DNA from: Winogradskyella endarachnes
Lineage (GTDB): Bacteria > Bacteroidota > Bacteroidia > Flavobacteriales > Flavobacteriaceae
Reading direction: 5' to 3'
DNA: 64,000 nucleotides
NCBI RefSeq assembly: GCF_009741275.1
Contig: NZ_WOWS01000002.1
Location: 496,001 to 560,000, forward strand
Below the pieces are notes generated by a model. The model was not told where the DNA came from and searched no databases. It saw only the letters and a program-made list of their open reading frames with translations. The position numbers and the translations under genes were made by a program. Below are positions 33,867-44,030 of this stretch, piece by piece; position 1 is the stretch's first letter, and each line of letters opens with the position of its first letter.

Positions 33867-34811
33867 TTAGTTATTAGATACTACAGTTTCCTCGTCTTTA
33901 TTTTCAGTGTCTTTTATTTCTGAGCTTTCTGCATTTTCATCTACCCAAATTTCGCCTTCAGGAGCTTTTGGTTCAGCTGGTGTTGTGCCTTGAAATTGTA
34001 AGACATAACTTGCTACTTGTGCCATTTCTAAAGGTTTTAATTCAGATTTCCAAGACACCATTCCTTTTCCATCTCTACCACCTTCAGATATGGTGTTAAA
34101 AACATTTTTAATGCCACCTCCTAAAATCCAGTGTTGATCAGTTAAATTTGGTCCAATTCCACCGCCACCATCAGATTTATGGCATGCTATACAATTGGTT
34201 TCAAATATTTTTTGACCAGCTTTTAAATCTGCAGCTTCAGTTAAAAGTTCAACCGTATTTACATCAACTAAATTTTTTGCTGTTTTTTTGTATTCTTCAA
34301 TTGCAGCATTGGCTTCTGCATATTCAATTTCGTATTCTGCAAATTGGTCATCTGCATTTAATACATGGTACCGCACCATATAGATTACGGCAAAAACAAT
34401 AGAGATATAAAAGCTATATATCCACCAAGGTGGTAGATTATTATCTAATTCTTTTATTCCATCGTAGTTATGGTCTAATATAATTTCACCTTCTTCTTCA
34501 ATAGGTTTGTGGTTACTTGCTAACTTTGCGTAAATTGACTTTAGCTTTGTAAATTGATACGATTTTTTTCTATTGGCTAAGTAACGCTCTTTAGCTTCTT
34601 TATCTAAACTTTGAAAAAGAATATTATCCATGGAGCTCACAATACCTTCAATAGCTATTAATACTAATAAGACTAGTAATAAGAACAATAATATAATTGG
34701 CTGCTCTATAAAGGCAGGTTTGTCTCCTGAGTCAACAAAGTATTCAATAAGACCAGCAATAGCAAAAAAGATTACAGGTACTCTAATGTATGATGGGATT
34801 AAATGTCTCAT
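33867..34811 (-). CDS. ccoP: CcoP, cytochrome c subunit III of cbb3 oxidase (mono-haem form)
   Basis: The 314-residue protein has two N-terminal helices (13-30 and 37-60) absent in many proteobacterial CcoP, a third around 128-150 and one haem-binding CIACHK motif (about residue 206) in a Gly-rich context. Proteobacterial CcoP has two haems; this one has one, a common state in Bacteroidota. It passes electrons to the CcoNO core. Its start overlaps the ccoQ end by 4 bases (ATGA-type coupling). The C-terminus is acidic and Glu/Asp-rich. Confidence 0.93.
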   Translation of the reverse strand: MRHLIPSYIRVPVIFFAIAGLIEYFVDSGDKPAFIEQPIILLFLLLVLLVLIAIEGIVSSMDNILFQSLDKEAKERYLANRKKSYQFTKLKSIYAKLASNHKPIEEEGEIILDHNYDGIKELDNNLPPWWIYSFYISIVFAVIYMVRYHVLNADDQFAEYEIEYAEANAAIEEYKKTAKNLVDVNTVELLTEAADLKAGQKIFETNCIACHKSDGGGGIGPNLTDQHWILGGGIKNVFNTISEGGRDGKGMVSWKSELKPLEMAQVASYVLQFQGTTPAEPKAPEGEIWVDENAESSEIKDTENKDEETVVSNN

Positions 34812-34993
34812 ATTTCGGTATCGTTTTGGTTGTCTAATGGAATGTTGCTAACTGTTTTTATATAATCTTTTTTAGCTGTTATTACCCAATAGAATAACAC
34901 AACAAAAAAGACAAAAAAGATTAGAAGTGATATCATTGGATATATTTCTATACCTGTGATACTTTCCATGTGGTTTTTTACAAATTTTAGCAT
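34808..34993 (-). CDS. ccoQ: CcoQ-type small subunit
   Basis: A 61-residue protein with a single membrane helix (IYPMISLLIFFVFFVVLFYW) and a basic tail, as expected for CcoQ/FixQ, which stabilises the complex. It overlaps ccoP by four bases and is 6 nt after the ccoNO stop. Confidence 0.88.
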   Translation of the reverse strand: MLKFVKNHMESITGIEIYPMISLLIFFVFFVVLFYWVITAKKDYIKTVSNIPLDNQNDTEI

Positions 34994-34999
34994 GGCTTT

Positions 35000-37198
35000 T
35001 TAGTTTTGAGCAGTTTCTTCAATTATGTCCTTTACTTTAATATCTGTACCTAAACGTTGTAAGTAGGCAATTAAAGCTACGATTTCTCTATTTCGCATTT
35101 CTACAAAATTTTCTCCTGCTGCTGCTTTGTCAGCTTCGTAAGAGGCTACAAAATCTGGGTCACTGTATAAGTTTTTTTCAATATTTGTACCTTGTTCTAA
35201 CATGGAAGCTTGTGCGTTAGCAATATCTTCTTTAGTATAAGGAACACCCAATGAAACCATAGTTTCCATTTTCTTTTCAGTATCAGATTTATCTAATTCA
35301 TTTCTAATTAACCATTGATATGCTGGCATTATAGAGCCTGATGAAGTACTTTGAGGATCATACATGTGGTTAAAATGCCAATTGTCTGAATATTTACCAC
35401 CAACTCTATGTAAGTCTGGTCCTGTACGTTTACTTCCCCAAAGGAATGGGTGATCGTATACATATTCTCCAGCCTTTGAATACTCACCATAACGCTCTAC
35501 TTCGGATCTAAATGGACGTATCATTTGTGAGTGACAACCCACACAACCTTCTCTTATGTATAGATCTCGTCCTTCTAATTCTAAAGGTGTATATGGTTTT
35601 ACACTACTAATTGTTGGAATATTAGATTTTACAACTATAGTTGGTACTATTTGCACTATACCACCAATTAATATTGCAATGGTAGCATATATGGTTAATT
35701 GTATTGGCTTACGCTCTAACCATGTATGCCAACCTTCTCCAGAGACTCTTCGTTTAGAAACACGTTTTAATGCAGGAGCCTCTGCTAATTCATCAGTCAC
35801 TTTATGTTCAGATTTAGCAATAGTCATTATTACGTTGTAAACAAGAATTAAGAGACCAGAAAGATATAATGTACCTCCAATGGCACGCATCCAATACATT
35901 GGCATAATTTCAGTAACCGTTTCTAAGAAGTTACCATAAACTAAGCTACCATCTGGGTTAAATTGTTTCCACATACTGGCTTGTGCAAAACCTGCAACAT
36001 ATAATGGCAGAGCATATAACATAATACCTAGTGTACCTATCCAGAAATGTACATTAGCTAGACCAATTGAGTATAGTTTTGTTTTAAATAACCTTGGGAT
36101 TAACCAATAAATCATACCAAAGGCAAGGAAACCATTCCAAGCTAAGGCACCAACGTGCACGTGTGCGATAATCCAATCAGTAAAGTGTGCAATGGCGTTT
36201 ACGTTTTTTAGAGATAACATTGGCCCTTCAAAAGTTGCCATACCATAACCCGTAATGGCTACAACCATAAATTTTAAAACAGGATCTGTACGAACTTTAT
36301 CCCATGCACCACGTAAAGTTAATAGTCCGTTTATCATTCCTCCCCAAGAAGGCATTAATAACATTACCGAGAAGGCAACACCTAAATGTTGTGCCCATTC
36401 TGGTAAAGCGGTATATAATAAATGGTGAGGTCCTGCCCAAATGTATATAAAGATTAAAGACCAGAAGTGTACTATAGATAATCTATAAGAGTAGACAGGT
36501 CTATTTGCAGCCTTAGGAACAAAATAATACATTAGCCCTAAAAATGGTGTAGTAAGGAAAAATGCAACCGCATTGTGTCCGTACCACCATTGTACTAAAG
36601 CATCTTGTACACCTGCATATACAGAATAACTCTTCATACCAGTAAAACTAACAGGTATTTCTAAACTATTAAAAATATGAAGTACAGCTACCGTTACAAA
36701 TGTTGCTATATAAAACCAAATGGCAACATATAAATGTCGTTGACGACGTTTTAGCATTGTACCAATTAAGTTAATACCAAATGCCACCCAGATAACAGCT
36801 ATAGCAATATCAAAAGGCCATTCTAATTCAGCATATTCTTTAGAGGTAGAATATCCTAATGGTAAAGTAATTGCGGCTCCTACTATAATAAGTTGCCAAC
36901 CCCAAAAATTTATATTACTTAATAAATCACTAAACATTCTCGCTTTTAAAAGTCGCTGAGTAGAGTAGTAAACACCAGCAAAAATTGCATTACCAACAAA
37001 TGCAAAAATTACTGCATTAGTGTGTAATGGTCTTAAACGACCAAAACTTAACCATGAGATACCATCAGTTAAATTTGGGAATAAGAACATAAATGCCAAA
37101 ATAAGGCCTACAAGCATGCCAACGACACCAAAGACTATAGTGGCATAGATGAATTTTTTAACGATTTTATTATCGTAATAGAATTGTTGCATTTCCAT
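35000..37198 (-). CDS. ccoNO: fused CcoN-CcoO, cbb3 oxidase subunits I and II
   Basis: The 732-residue chain merges two subunits. Residues 1-480 form the CcoN haem-copper oxidase core with about 12 helices; metal-binding His residues include those in [24 protein letters not shown] and [12 protein letters not shown]. From about 500 the chain continues as CcoO with a membrane anchor ([20 protein letters not shown]) and one [12 protein letters not shown] haem c site. The oxidase reduces oxygen at high affinity and pumps protons. Bacteroidota usually carry this fusion. It is 10 nt from ccoS upstream and 6 nt from ccoQ downstream. Confidence 0.95.
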   Translation of the reverse strand: MEMQQFYYDNKIVKKFIYATIVFGVVGMLVGLILAFMFLFPNLTDGISWLSFGRLRPLHTNAVIFAFVGNAIFAGVYYSTQRLLKARMFSDLLSNINFWGWQLIIVGAAITLPLGYSTSKEYAELEWPFDIAIAVIWVAFGINLIGTMLKRRQRHLYVAIWFYIATFVTVAVLHIFNSLEIPVSFTGMKSYSVYAGVQDALVQWWYGHNAVAFFLTTPFLGLMYYFVPKAANRPVYSYRLSIVHFWSLIFIYIWAGPHHLLYTALPEWAQHLGVAFSVMLLMPSWGGMINGLLTLRGAWDKVRTDPVLKFMVVAITGYGMATFEGPMLSLKNVNAIAHFTDWIIAHVHVGALAWNGFLAFGMIYWLIPRLFKTKLYSIGLANVHFWIGTLGIMLYALPLYVAGFAQASMWKQFNPDGSLVYGNFLETVTEIMPMYWMRAIGGTLYLSGLLILVYNVIMTIAKSEHKVTDELAEAPALKRVSKRRVSGEGWHTWLERKPIQLTIYATIAILIGGIVQIVPTIVVKSNIPTISSVKPYTPLELEGRDLYIREGCVGCHSQMIRPFRSEVERYGEYSKAGEYVYDHPFLWGSKRTGPDLHRVGGKYSDNWHFNHMYDPQSTSSGSIMPAYQWLIRNELDKSDTEKKMETMVSLGVPYTKEDIANAQASMLEQGTNIEKNLYSDPDFVASYEADKAAAGENFVEMRNREIVALIAYLQRLGTDIKVKDIIEETAQN

Positions 37199-37208
37199 AT
37201 TAAAGAAG

Positions 37209-37391
37209 TTAGTCGGTTTTAGTTTGTTTTGATGTATTATTTTCTTTTACAAGTTCGTCTTCAAACAACATACGTACAGAAGGTGTGTAATCATCATCAT
37301 ATTGCCCTGACCTTACTGCCAATAAAAAAATGACAAGGAAAGTAACGCCAACAACAACGCTAACGGATAATAAAATATAAATAACACTCAT
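37209..37391 (-). CDS. ccoS: CcoS, cbb3 oxidase maturation protein
   Basis: A 60-residue membrane protein (helix 3-28) with [19 protein letters not shown], the conserved CcoS loop (the ILFED-type motif after an Asp pair). CcoS is needed for cofactor insertion into the oxidase. It is the first gene of the ccoS-NO-Q-P-G-H transcript, which has its own FNR-like box and -7 element upstream. Confidence 0.9.
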   Translation of the reverse strand: MSVIYILLSVSVVVGVTFLVIFLLAVRSGQYDDDYTPSVRMLFEDELVKENNTSKQTKTD

Positions 37392-37410
37392 ACCTACTGA
37401 AGTTATGAAA

Positions 37411-37454
37411 CAAAATTACTTTTGTTCTTAATTTTAAAACATGACAAATGTCAT
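37411..37454 (-). promoter_or_regulatory. FNR-like box and -7 element of ccoS-NOQPGH
   Basis: ATGACAAATGTCAT at 37441-37454 is a perfect TGACA-N2-TGTCA site. On the minus strand the -7 element TAATTTTG occupies 37418 down to 37411. The centre-to-element distance is 29.5 bases, as at hemN and ccoI. The -7 element ends 19 nt before the ccoS start at 37391. Confidence 0.8.
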
Positions 37455-37470
37455 GTTTTGTTATTTGTAA

Positions 37471-39846
37471 TCATTCTAATTGTCTACCTAAAATGTTTGT
37501 AGCAATAGTTGTAAATACTACGATACTAATTGAGCTTAAAGGCATTAATATTGCAGCAACAACGGGTTCTAATTGCCCAGTAACTGCAAAAAATAAGCCT
37601 ATTACATTATATATAAATGACAGTACAAAGCTCCATTTAATAATTTTTATAGCCGATTTAGAAGCAGTGATGTAAGCATACAGTGCTTCAAATTTTGTGG
37701 CATCTAAGATGGCATCACACGCAGGCGAAAACACATTCACATCTTCAGATATAGCAATACCAACATCACTTTGTGCTAAAGCTCCAGCATCATTTAAGCC
37801 GTCTCCAATCATTAAAACTTTGGCACCTTCGGATTGGTGGTATTTTATAAAATCGAGTTTATCTTCTGGCTTCTGATTAAAAATGAGTTTTGTTTTTGCA
37901 GGAAGTAATTTTTTTAAGTTTTCGCGTTCTCCTTCGTTATCACCAGAAAGAATGACTAAATCAAACCGTTGCTTCAATTGATTAAATAATTTTGAAACCC
38001 CTTTTCTGTAACTGTTATAAAATGTAAACTTTCCTTTATAAACATTGTTACTACTGATATGAACCGTTGTATTTAAAATAGCAGAGTCATTAGTATTACC
38101 AACAAAACTTGCCGAACCAATTTTCATATTTACCGCATTGTGTTTTGCTTCAATACCTTTGCCAATGTGTTCTTCAAAAGCATCAAGGGTTACGATATTA
38201 TTTTCTTGTAAAACATTATATAATGTTCTACTCAATGGATGATTAGAACCTCTAAGTGAATTTTTAAGCACTAAGTTTTCAGAATCAGATAATATTTCGC
38301 CATCGTATAGAGCATTGCTTTCTTTGTTTGAAGTAATGGTTCCTGTTTTATCAAAAATTACTGTATTTATTTGTGCAAGTTGCTCAATAACACTGGCGTT
38401 TTTTACATAGAATTTTTGCTTTCCAAAGATTCTTAAAAGGTTACCAAAAGTAAATGGTGCAGATAGTGCAATAGCACAAGGGCAAGCAATAATTAGTACA
38501 GCTGTAAAAACATTCATGGCTTTTGTACTGTCTGTAATTAACCAAAAAACTGTTGCGATGATTGAGATAGTTAGAATAGCAATCGTAAAATGCTTACTTA
38601 TGGTATTAGTAATATTAGTAAAACCATCTTCTTTGTTTTTATTGAAAACATCATTACTCCATAATTGTGTGAGGTAACTTTGCTCAACAGATTTGAGAGC
38701 TTCCATTTCTATAACACCATTAGTTTGCTTGCCACCAGCAAAGAGTTTGTCTCCAGATTTTTTAGAAACGGTTTGTGATTCTCCAGTAACAAAACTGTAG
38801 TCTATTTTAGCATTTCCTTTTATAAGAATACCATCAACCGGAATTAACTCTTCGTTTCTAATTAAGATACGGTCGCCTTTTTCTATATCATAAACTTGAA
38901 TAGAATTTTCGTTTCCTTCTTTATCAATTTTAGTAATTGCAATAGGAAAGTAGGACTTATAATCGCGCTCAAAGGACAAGAAATCATAGGTTTTTTTCTG
39001 AAAGAATTTACCAACTAATAAAAAGAAAACTAAACCAGCCAAACTATCGAAGAAGCCAGAACCTAAATCAAAAATAATTTCAATTGTACTTCTTATAAAT
39101 AGTACTGAAATACCTAAGGCTATTGGCACATCAATATTTAGAAGTTTTGCTTTTAAACCTTTAAATGCTGAAATAAAATAATCTTGAGCAGAGTAGAACA
39201 CAATTGGAAGCGATAGCGCAAACATTAACCATCTAAAAACAGGTTTATACTGTTCTAACCAATATTCATTGACTTCAAAATATTCTGGAAACGATAAAAA
39301 CATAATGTTTCCGAAGCCAAAAGCAGCAACACCAAGTTTGTAAATTAAAGTTCTATTAATGTGTTGTTTTCCAGATTTAAAATCGTCTAAACTTATATAA
39401 GGTTCATAACCAATAGAACTTAATAATAAGACTACAGATTTTAAATTTGTGGTTTCAGAATTATACGTAACTCTAACGGTTTTCTTGCCAAAATTGACTT
39501 GAGAGTCAGAAATGTTAGTATTTAATTTATTGAGGTTTTCTAGTATCCAAATACAAGAACTACAATGAATATGCGGAATGTAAAGCGTAGCGATTTCTAT
39601 AGCGTCGCTTCTAAATTCTGTAAGTTTTTCTATAATGTTGTCTTGGGAGAGAAAATCGTATTTGCCTTCTATTTCCTTTGGGATTGCGCCAGGTGAACTC
39701 TGTAAATCGTAATAACAAGTTAAGTCATTCTCGTTAAAAATTTCATATACAGTTTTACAGCCATTACAGCAGAATGACTTCTCTTGAAAAGTGATGGGAT
39801 GGTTACCACAATCATCGCCACAGTGAAAACAAGTTTTGCTTTCCAT
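37471..39846 (-). CDS. ccoI: CcoI-type copper-exporting P-type ATPase
   Basis: The 791-residue heavy-metal ATPase has an N-terminal cysteine cluster (CFHCGDDCGN), an HMA-type domain with HCSSCIW, eight or so membrane helices, the CPC metal site (ACPCAIALSAP), the phosphorylated Asp in DKTGTIT, the HP motif and GDGLNDAGAL. CcoI/FixI supplies copper for cbb3 oxidase assembly. It is transcribed towards ccoS from an FNR-like box at 39905-39918 shared with the divergent regulator gene. Confidence 0.94.
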   Translation of the reverse strand: MESKTCFHCGDDCGNHPITFQEKSFCCNGCKTVYEIFNENDLTCYYDLQSSPGAIPKEIEGKYDFLSQDNIIEKLTEFRSDAIEIATLYIPHIHCSSCIWILENLNKLNTNISDSQVNFGKKTVRVTYNSETTNLKSVVLLLSSIGYEPYISLDDFKSGKQHINRTLIYKLGVAAFGFGNIMFLSFPEYFEVNEYWLEQYKPVFRWLMFALSLPIVFYSAQDYFISAFKGLKAKLLNIDVPIALGISVLFIRSTIEIIFDLGSGFFDSLAGLVFFLLVGKFFQKKTYDFLSFERDYKSYFPIAITKIDKEGNENSIQVYDIEKGDRILIRNEELIPVDGILIKGNAKIDYSFVTGESQTVSKKSGDKLFAGGKQTNGVIEMEALKSVEQSYLTQLWSNDVFNKNKEDGFTNITNTISKHFTIAILTISIIATVFWLITDSTKAMNVFTAVLIIACPCAIALSAPFTFGNLLRIFGKQKFYVKNASVIEQLAQINTVIFDKTGTITSNKESNALYDGEILSDSENLVLKNSLRGSNHPLSRTLYNVLQENNIVTLDAFEEHIGKGIEAKHNAVNMKIGSASFVGNTNDSAILNTTVHISSNNVYKGKFTFYNSYRKGVSKLFNQLKQRFDLVILSGDNEGERENLKKLLPAKTKLIFNQKPEDKLDFIKYHQSEGAKVLMIGDGLNDAGALAQSDVGIAISEDVNVFSPACDAILDATKFEALYAYITASKSAIKIIKWSFVLSFIYNVIGLFFAVTGQLEPVVAAILMPLSSISIVVFTTIATNILGRQLE

Positions 39847-39874
39847 ATTAAAATTTGCTCAATTATACCTGAGA

Positions 39875-39934
39875 CAAAGGTTCTACAATATACAATTTTA
39901 ACCTATGATAATTGTCATGTTTTAGTTACTTTTG
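39875..39934. promoter_or_regulatory. shared FNR-like box between ccoI and the Crp/Fnr gene
   Basis: ATGATAATTGTCAT lies at 39905-39918. On the minus strand the -7 element AACCTTTG (39882 down to 39875) again sits 29.5 bases from the box centre, with one mismatch to TAnnTTTG. On the plus strand TACTTTTG (39927-39934) starts only 15.5 bases from the centre, which would place a bound protein over the regulator's own promoter core. Confidence 0.75.
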
Positions 39935-39952
39935 AAATAACAGATTTTTGCT

Positions 39953-40630
39953 ATGAGTAAGTGTGAACAATGTATTATTAAACAGTTTAATTCTTTAAAA
40001 TCACTCGGAAAAGATGATTTAATAAGAATTTCAGGATGTAAGACATCTCGTTTTGTGAGTAAAGGCGAAGTAATTTTTAGCGAAGGCGAAAGCATAAATG
40101 GTATTTATTGTATTAAAGATGGTGTTTGTAAATTATCTAAATTAAGTTCTAACGGAAAAGACCAAATTGTAAAATTGGTGGTTAGAGGAGATTTAATTGG
40201 GCAACGGTCATTAGTGTCTGAAGAAAAATCCAATCTTACAGCCATTGCATTAAATAATATGGAAGTATGTTTTATTCCTAAGAACGAAGTATTGTTTGAC
40301 CTTTCTAAGAATCCCAAATTTTCTTTTGATATGTTACAAGAGATGGCTAAAGAGCTCAGAGTTTCTGATAACGTTATTGTAGATATGGCTCAAAAATCGG
40401 TTAAACAACGTTTGGCGGATGTTTTAATTTATTTGCATGAAAATTTTGAAAAGGATGAAATGGGCTTTTTAAAAGTTGTTTTATCTAGAGAGGATTACGC
40501 AAATCTAGTAGGTACAGCAACAGAATCTGCAATTAGAATCTTATCTCAATTTAAAAAATCTGGTTTAATTTCTACAACAGGAAAACATGTAAAGGTTGAA
40601 GATTTAGATGGTTTAAGACGTATTGAATAA
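39953..40630 (+). CDS. Crp/Fnr-family transcription regulator
   Basis: The 225-residue protein has a cyclic-nucleotide-type sensor fold (about 15-130), a dimer helix and a C-terminal winged helix (about 165-220; LSREDYANLVGTATESAIRILSQF). The recognition helix keeps the Glu-xxx-Arg pair used by CRP and FNR to read TGA half-sites, matching the local boxes. Cysteines occur at 4 and 7 (CEQC), 29 and elsewhere, so an iron-sulfur or redox sensor is possible, though the spacing differs from E. coli FNR. It is divergent from ccoI and probably activates the cco and hemN genes. Confidence 0.9.
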   Translation: MSKCEQCIIKQFNSLKSLGKDDLIRISGCKTSRFVSKGEVIFSEGESINGIYCIKDGVCKLSKLSSNGKDQIVKLVVRGDLIGQRSLVSEEKSNLTAIALNNMEVCFIPKNEVLFDLSKNPKFSFDMLQEMAKELRVSDNVIVDMAQKSVKQRLADVLIYLHENFEKDEMGFLKVVLSREDYANLVGTATESAIRILSQFKKSGLISTTGKHVKVEDLDGLRRIE

Positions 40631-40633
40631 AAA

Positions 40634-40664
40634 AAAACACCCTAAATAATTTAGAGTGTTTCTT
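40634..40664. terminator. shared terminator
   Basis: AAACACCCTAAA and TTTAGAGTGTTT pair with one internal mismatch around a TAAT loop, with A-run and T-rich flanks. It separates the convergent regulator and VPS10-type genes. Confidence 0.7.
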
Positions 40665-40682
40665 TTAAATAATTTATTGATG

Positions 40683-43600
40683 TTAATCTAATTTAAAAGT
40701 CTTAACGTCTTTAAAAGGATTTGTTTTTACAACTTTCATTTTAGCCTTATAAACTGACCAATCGTTTTTGTAGAAATCATTTGTTTCAGCAAATAGCTTT
40801 TCTAACGCATTTTTTGCATGTTTAATTAATGTGGTTTCTGTTGATGTTAATCCATTTTGGCTGCCGTTAATGTAACCACTTGCAATTCTTAAACGTAGTA
40901 ATGGTGTAACTTCAGGGCTTCTTGTAATTCCTTGTCTTTTATCTTCTTTACCAAGATATTTGTCTAATAATCCATTAATAGATTTTATAACAGTTTTTGA
41001 AGCTTTAATTTCTTCTTTGTAATGTTCTTTATCTAGTTTAGCCAATTCTTTTTTATAGTTTTCTGCTATAGTTTTACTTTCTACTAATTGTTTTGTGGCA
41101 TCTGCTGTGGTTTGTTGTAATTGCTCTATTTGTTTTGAAGCAGCATAAACTTCATCTATATTTTGTTGAGACACTTCTAGTCTCGGGTCTGATTCTACAG
41201 TTATTTTACTTTCTGATGTTTGGTCACCATATTCCAGAACAGCTCTATATGTACCTGGTTTTACTGTGACACCACTAGATTCTCTTGTGCGTTTTCTAAT
41301 CTTACGAGAAGGTCTGTCTGCACCAGCTTCGTCCATATACCAGGTCCATTTCTGTATACCGTTTTCCTTAGGCGCTTTTGTTTTTAAAGTTCTAATTAAA
41401 CGGTCGCCATCATATAATTTTAAAGTAAGAGAATCCCATTTTACTTTGTTTTTGTCTTTTTCAGAATCAATTTCAACAGTCTCTTCATCTTCTTTTTCAT
41501 TAGCCTCATTTTCTTCCTTTTTATCAGTAACAGATTCGTGTTTTTTAAATAAATAAGAGAATCTTGCATCTCCTTTTCTGTTTTCTCCTTGGTACATGGC
41601 ATCTGCTCCAAATCTACTACCAGTTGGTTGTTGGTAAGCGGCTAAATAAGCGGTTGGAGGTTCAAACAATTTAATAGTTGCATTTAATACTGATTTGTCT
41701 TTAGCCATTGCTCTTAAAGGTCTAATATCATCTAAAACCCAAGCTGCTCTACCAAAAGTTCCAATCACTAAATCGTGCTCTCTTGGGTGAATTATTAAAT
41801 CTTTTACAGAAGTTGTAGGGAAACCTTCTGTCCATTTAGTCCATTTTTTACCAGCATTTAATGATATATATAAACCATCATCTGTACCTAAAAACATAAG
41901 GTTAGGTTCTACTAGATCTTCAACAATAGCTAAAGTGTAACTTTTAACATCATTTTCATCTACAATGCGCTCCCAAGATTTGCCGTAATTTTTAGTTCTA
42001 TAAGCATAAGGCGTGTAATTAAAACGTCTATAATCATTGGCTATTAAAAGGGCTTCACCTTTATTTTTATTCGAAGCTTTAATTTGTGCAATCCAACTTC
42101 CTGTTGGTAAACCTTTTATGTTTTTAGTTACTTCTGTCCAAGAATCACCTCCATTTGTTGTATAATGTACACGTCCATCATCTGTGCCAGCCCAAAGCAT
42201 ATTTTTTTCAACAGGAGACGGTTCAATCACTAAAACCGTACAATGATTTTCTGCTCCTGTGGCATCCATAGTAAGACCACCACTTTCAGATTGTTTTAAT
42301 TTTTCAGGATTATTAGTTGATAAATCTGGTGAAATTACGGTCCAAGTTTCGCCTTTATCTGACGATTTATGTACAAACTGACTACCAAAGTAAATGGTAC
42401 TATTATTAAAAGGATCTATGTTTATTGCTGAGTTCCAATTAAATCTAAGTTTTACATCTGCATTAGGATGTGTTGGTCTTACACCATAATTGTTTCCTGT
42501 TTGCCAATCATATCTACTTACGTAACCTTGTTGGCTCATAGACCAACCATAACGAGAGTCGTCTTTATCTGGTATCACATCAAAGCCATCACCAAAACTT
42601 ATTTCTTGCCAGTAACTATTTCTTATCCCTTGCGCTCGCCAAACATAAGCGGGTCCTCGCCAAGAACCATTATCTTGCATACCACCATAAACGTTATATG
42701 GAAATTCGTTGTCAACATTAATATGATAAAACTGAGCCACAGGAAGATTACCAATAAAACGCCATGTTTTTCCGCCATCTTTAGTAATATTCATTCCGCC
42801 ATCATTACCATCAATCATAAAATTTCCATTCTCAGGGTGAATCCACCATGCATGATGATCAGGATGTACACCATTATCTACACCATAAGCAGGCATTAAT
42901 TGTTTAAAGTTTTTACCACCATCTTCTGAAACGTTGACATAGGTAAAAATAGAATAAAGTCTGTTTTCATTTTCAGGATCTACGTAGATCTCAGAATAAT
43001 AGAATGGTCTATTGCCAATATCACTTTTATCGTTTATTTTTTTCCACTTAAAACCACCATCTTCACTTTTGTATAACGCATTTTTTTTGGCTTCAACAAG
43101 AGCATAAATAACATCTGGTTTGTTTGGCGCAATAGCAACACCAATACGTCCTAAATTACCCTTAGGTAAACCATCCTCATCAGTGATTTTTTTCCATGTT
43201 TCGCCACCATTATGTGTAATGTGCAAGCCAGAACCTTCGCCTCCAGAATTAAAAAACCAAGGTTCACGTTTATGTTCCCAAAGTGTTGCGATTAATTTAT
43301 TTGGGTTTGTTGGATCCATTATTAAATCGGCCGCACCTGTTTTATTATTAGCAAACAAAATTTTTGTCCAACTTTTTCCGCCATCTGTAGTTTTAAAAAC
43401 ACCGCGTTCTGGGTGTTCTCCCCAAGGAGAGCCAATGGCGCCAACGTAAACAACATCTGGGTTTGTTGGGTCTACAATGATTCTATGTATATGTCTTGTT
43501 TTTTCTAGCCCCATGGACTTCCAAGTTTTTCCACCATCTAAAGTTTTATAAATACCATAACCTCCATTTAATGAGTTACGTGGATTTCCTTCGCCTGTAC

Positions 43601-43907
43601 CAACCCAAATAACACTTGGGTTAGATTGCTGAATCTCAACTGCACCAATAGACGCTGTAACTTCTTTGTCAAAAACAGGTTCCCAAGTAATACCACCAGA
43701 ATTAGATTTCCATAGTCCACCAGAAGCTGTTCCTACATACATAACATCCGGATTGTCAGTTACCACATCAATGGCAGTAACACGTCCAGACATGCCTCCA
43801 GGACCAATATTTCTTGGTGACATGTTTTTAACTAAATCCATTGAAAAGTCTTGTGCAGACATAAATGTTATACTGAAAAGCATAACGAGAGCGAGTAATT
43901 TCTTCAT
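40683..43907 (-). CDS. exported BNR-repeat/VPS10-like beta-propeller protein
   Basis: The 1074-residue protein has a signal peptide (cleavage near TFMSAQD) and many Asp-box (BNR) motifs of the type SxDGGxTW, such as TLDGGKTWKS, TTDGGKSWTK, THNGGETWKK and SDKGETWTVI, over about 20-740. These indicate sortilin/VPS10-like propellers. A Glu/Lys-rich insert (about 785-820), a Fn3-like domain and a helical C-terminal part follow. It is commonly annotated as a glycosyl hydrolase or VPS10 domain protein; no catalytic residues are visible. It is probably periplasmic or surface-bound, and monocistronic. Confidence 0.85.
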   Translation of the reverse strand: MKKLLALVMLFSITFMSAQDFSMDLVKNMSPRNIGPGGMSGRVTAIDVVTDNPDVMYVGTASGGLWKSNSGGITWEPVFDKEVTASIGAVEIQQSNPSVIWVGTGEGNPRNSLNGGYGIYKTLDGGKTWKSMGLEKTRHIHRIIVDPTNPDVVYVGAIGSPWGEHPERGVFKTTDGGKSWTKILFANNKTGAADLIMDPTNPNKLIATLWEHKREPWFFNSGGEGSGLHITHNGGETWKKITDEDGLPKGNLGRIGVAIAPNKPDVIYALVEAKKNALYKSEDGGFKWKKINDKSDIGNRPFYYSEIYVDPENENRLYSIFTYVNVSEDGGKNFKQLMPAYGVDNGVHPDHHAWWIHPENGNFMIDGNDGGMNITKDGGKTWRFIGNLPVAQFYHINVDNEFPYNVYGGMQDNGSWRGPAYVWRAQGIRNSYWQEISFGDGFDVIPDKDDSRYGWSMSQQGYVSRYDWQTGNNYGVRPTHPNADVKLRFNWNSAINIDPFNNSTIYFGSQFVHKSSDKGETWTVISPDLSTNNPEKLKQSESGGLTMDATGAENHCTVLVIEPSPVEKNMLWAGTDDGRVHYTTNGGDSWTEVTKNIKGLPTGSWIAQIKASNKNKGEALLIANDYRRFNYTPYAYRTKNYGKSWERIVDENDVKSYTLAIVEDLVEPNLMFLGTDDGLYISLNAGKKWTKWTEGFPTTSVKDLIIHPREHDLVIGTFGRAAWVLDDIRPLRAMAKDKSVLNATIKLFEPPTAYLAAYQQPTGSRFGADAMYQGENRKGDARFSYLFKKHESVTDKKEENEANEKEDEETVEIDSEKDKNKVKWDSLTLKLYDGDRLIRTLKTKAPKENGIQKWTWYMDEAGADRPSRKIRKRTRESSGVTVKPGTYRAVLEYGDQTSESKITVESDPRLEVSQQNIDEVYAASKQIEQLQQTTADATKQLVESKTIAENYKKELAKLDKEHYKEEIKASKTVIKSINGLLDKYLGKEDKRQGITRSPEVTPLLRLRIASGYINGSQNGLTSTETTLIKHAKNALEKLFAETNDFYKNDWSVYKAKMKVVKTNPFKDVKTFKLD

Positions 43908-44030
43908 TTATTTTAAAGTTGGTTGCGTAAGCCTTAAAATTAAGTAAAATATTTAGAGAAGTCTTAATGTGATGTTAAGTTATTCTGATGACGATTTTTT
44001 AAAACGAAAAATCATTATTTTTACATAGCT

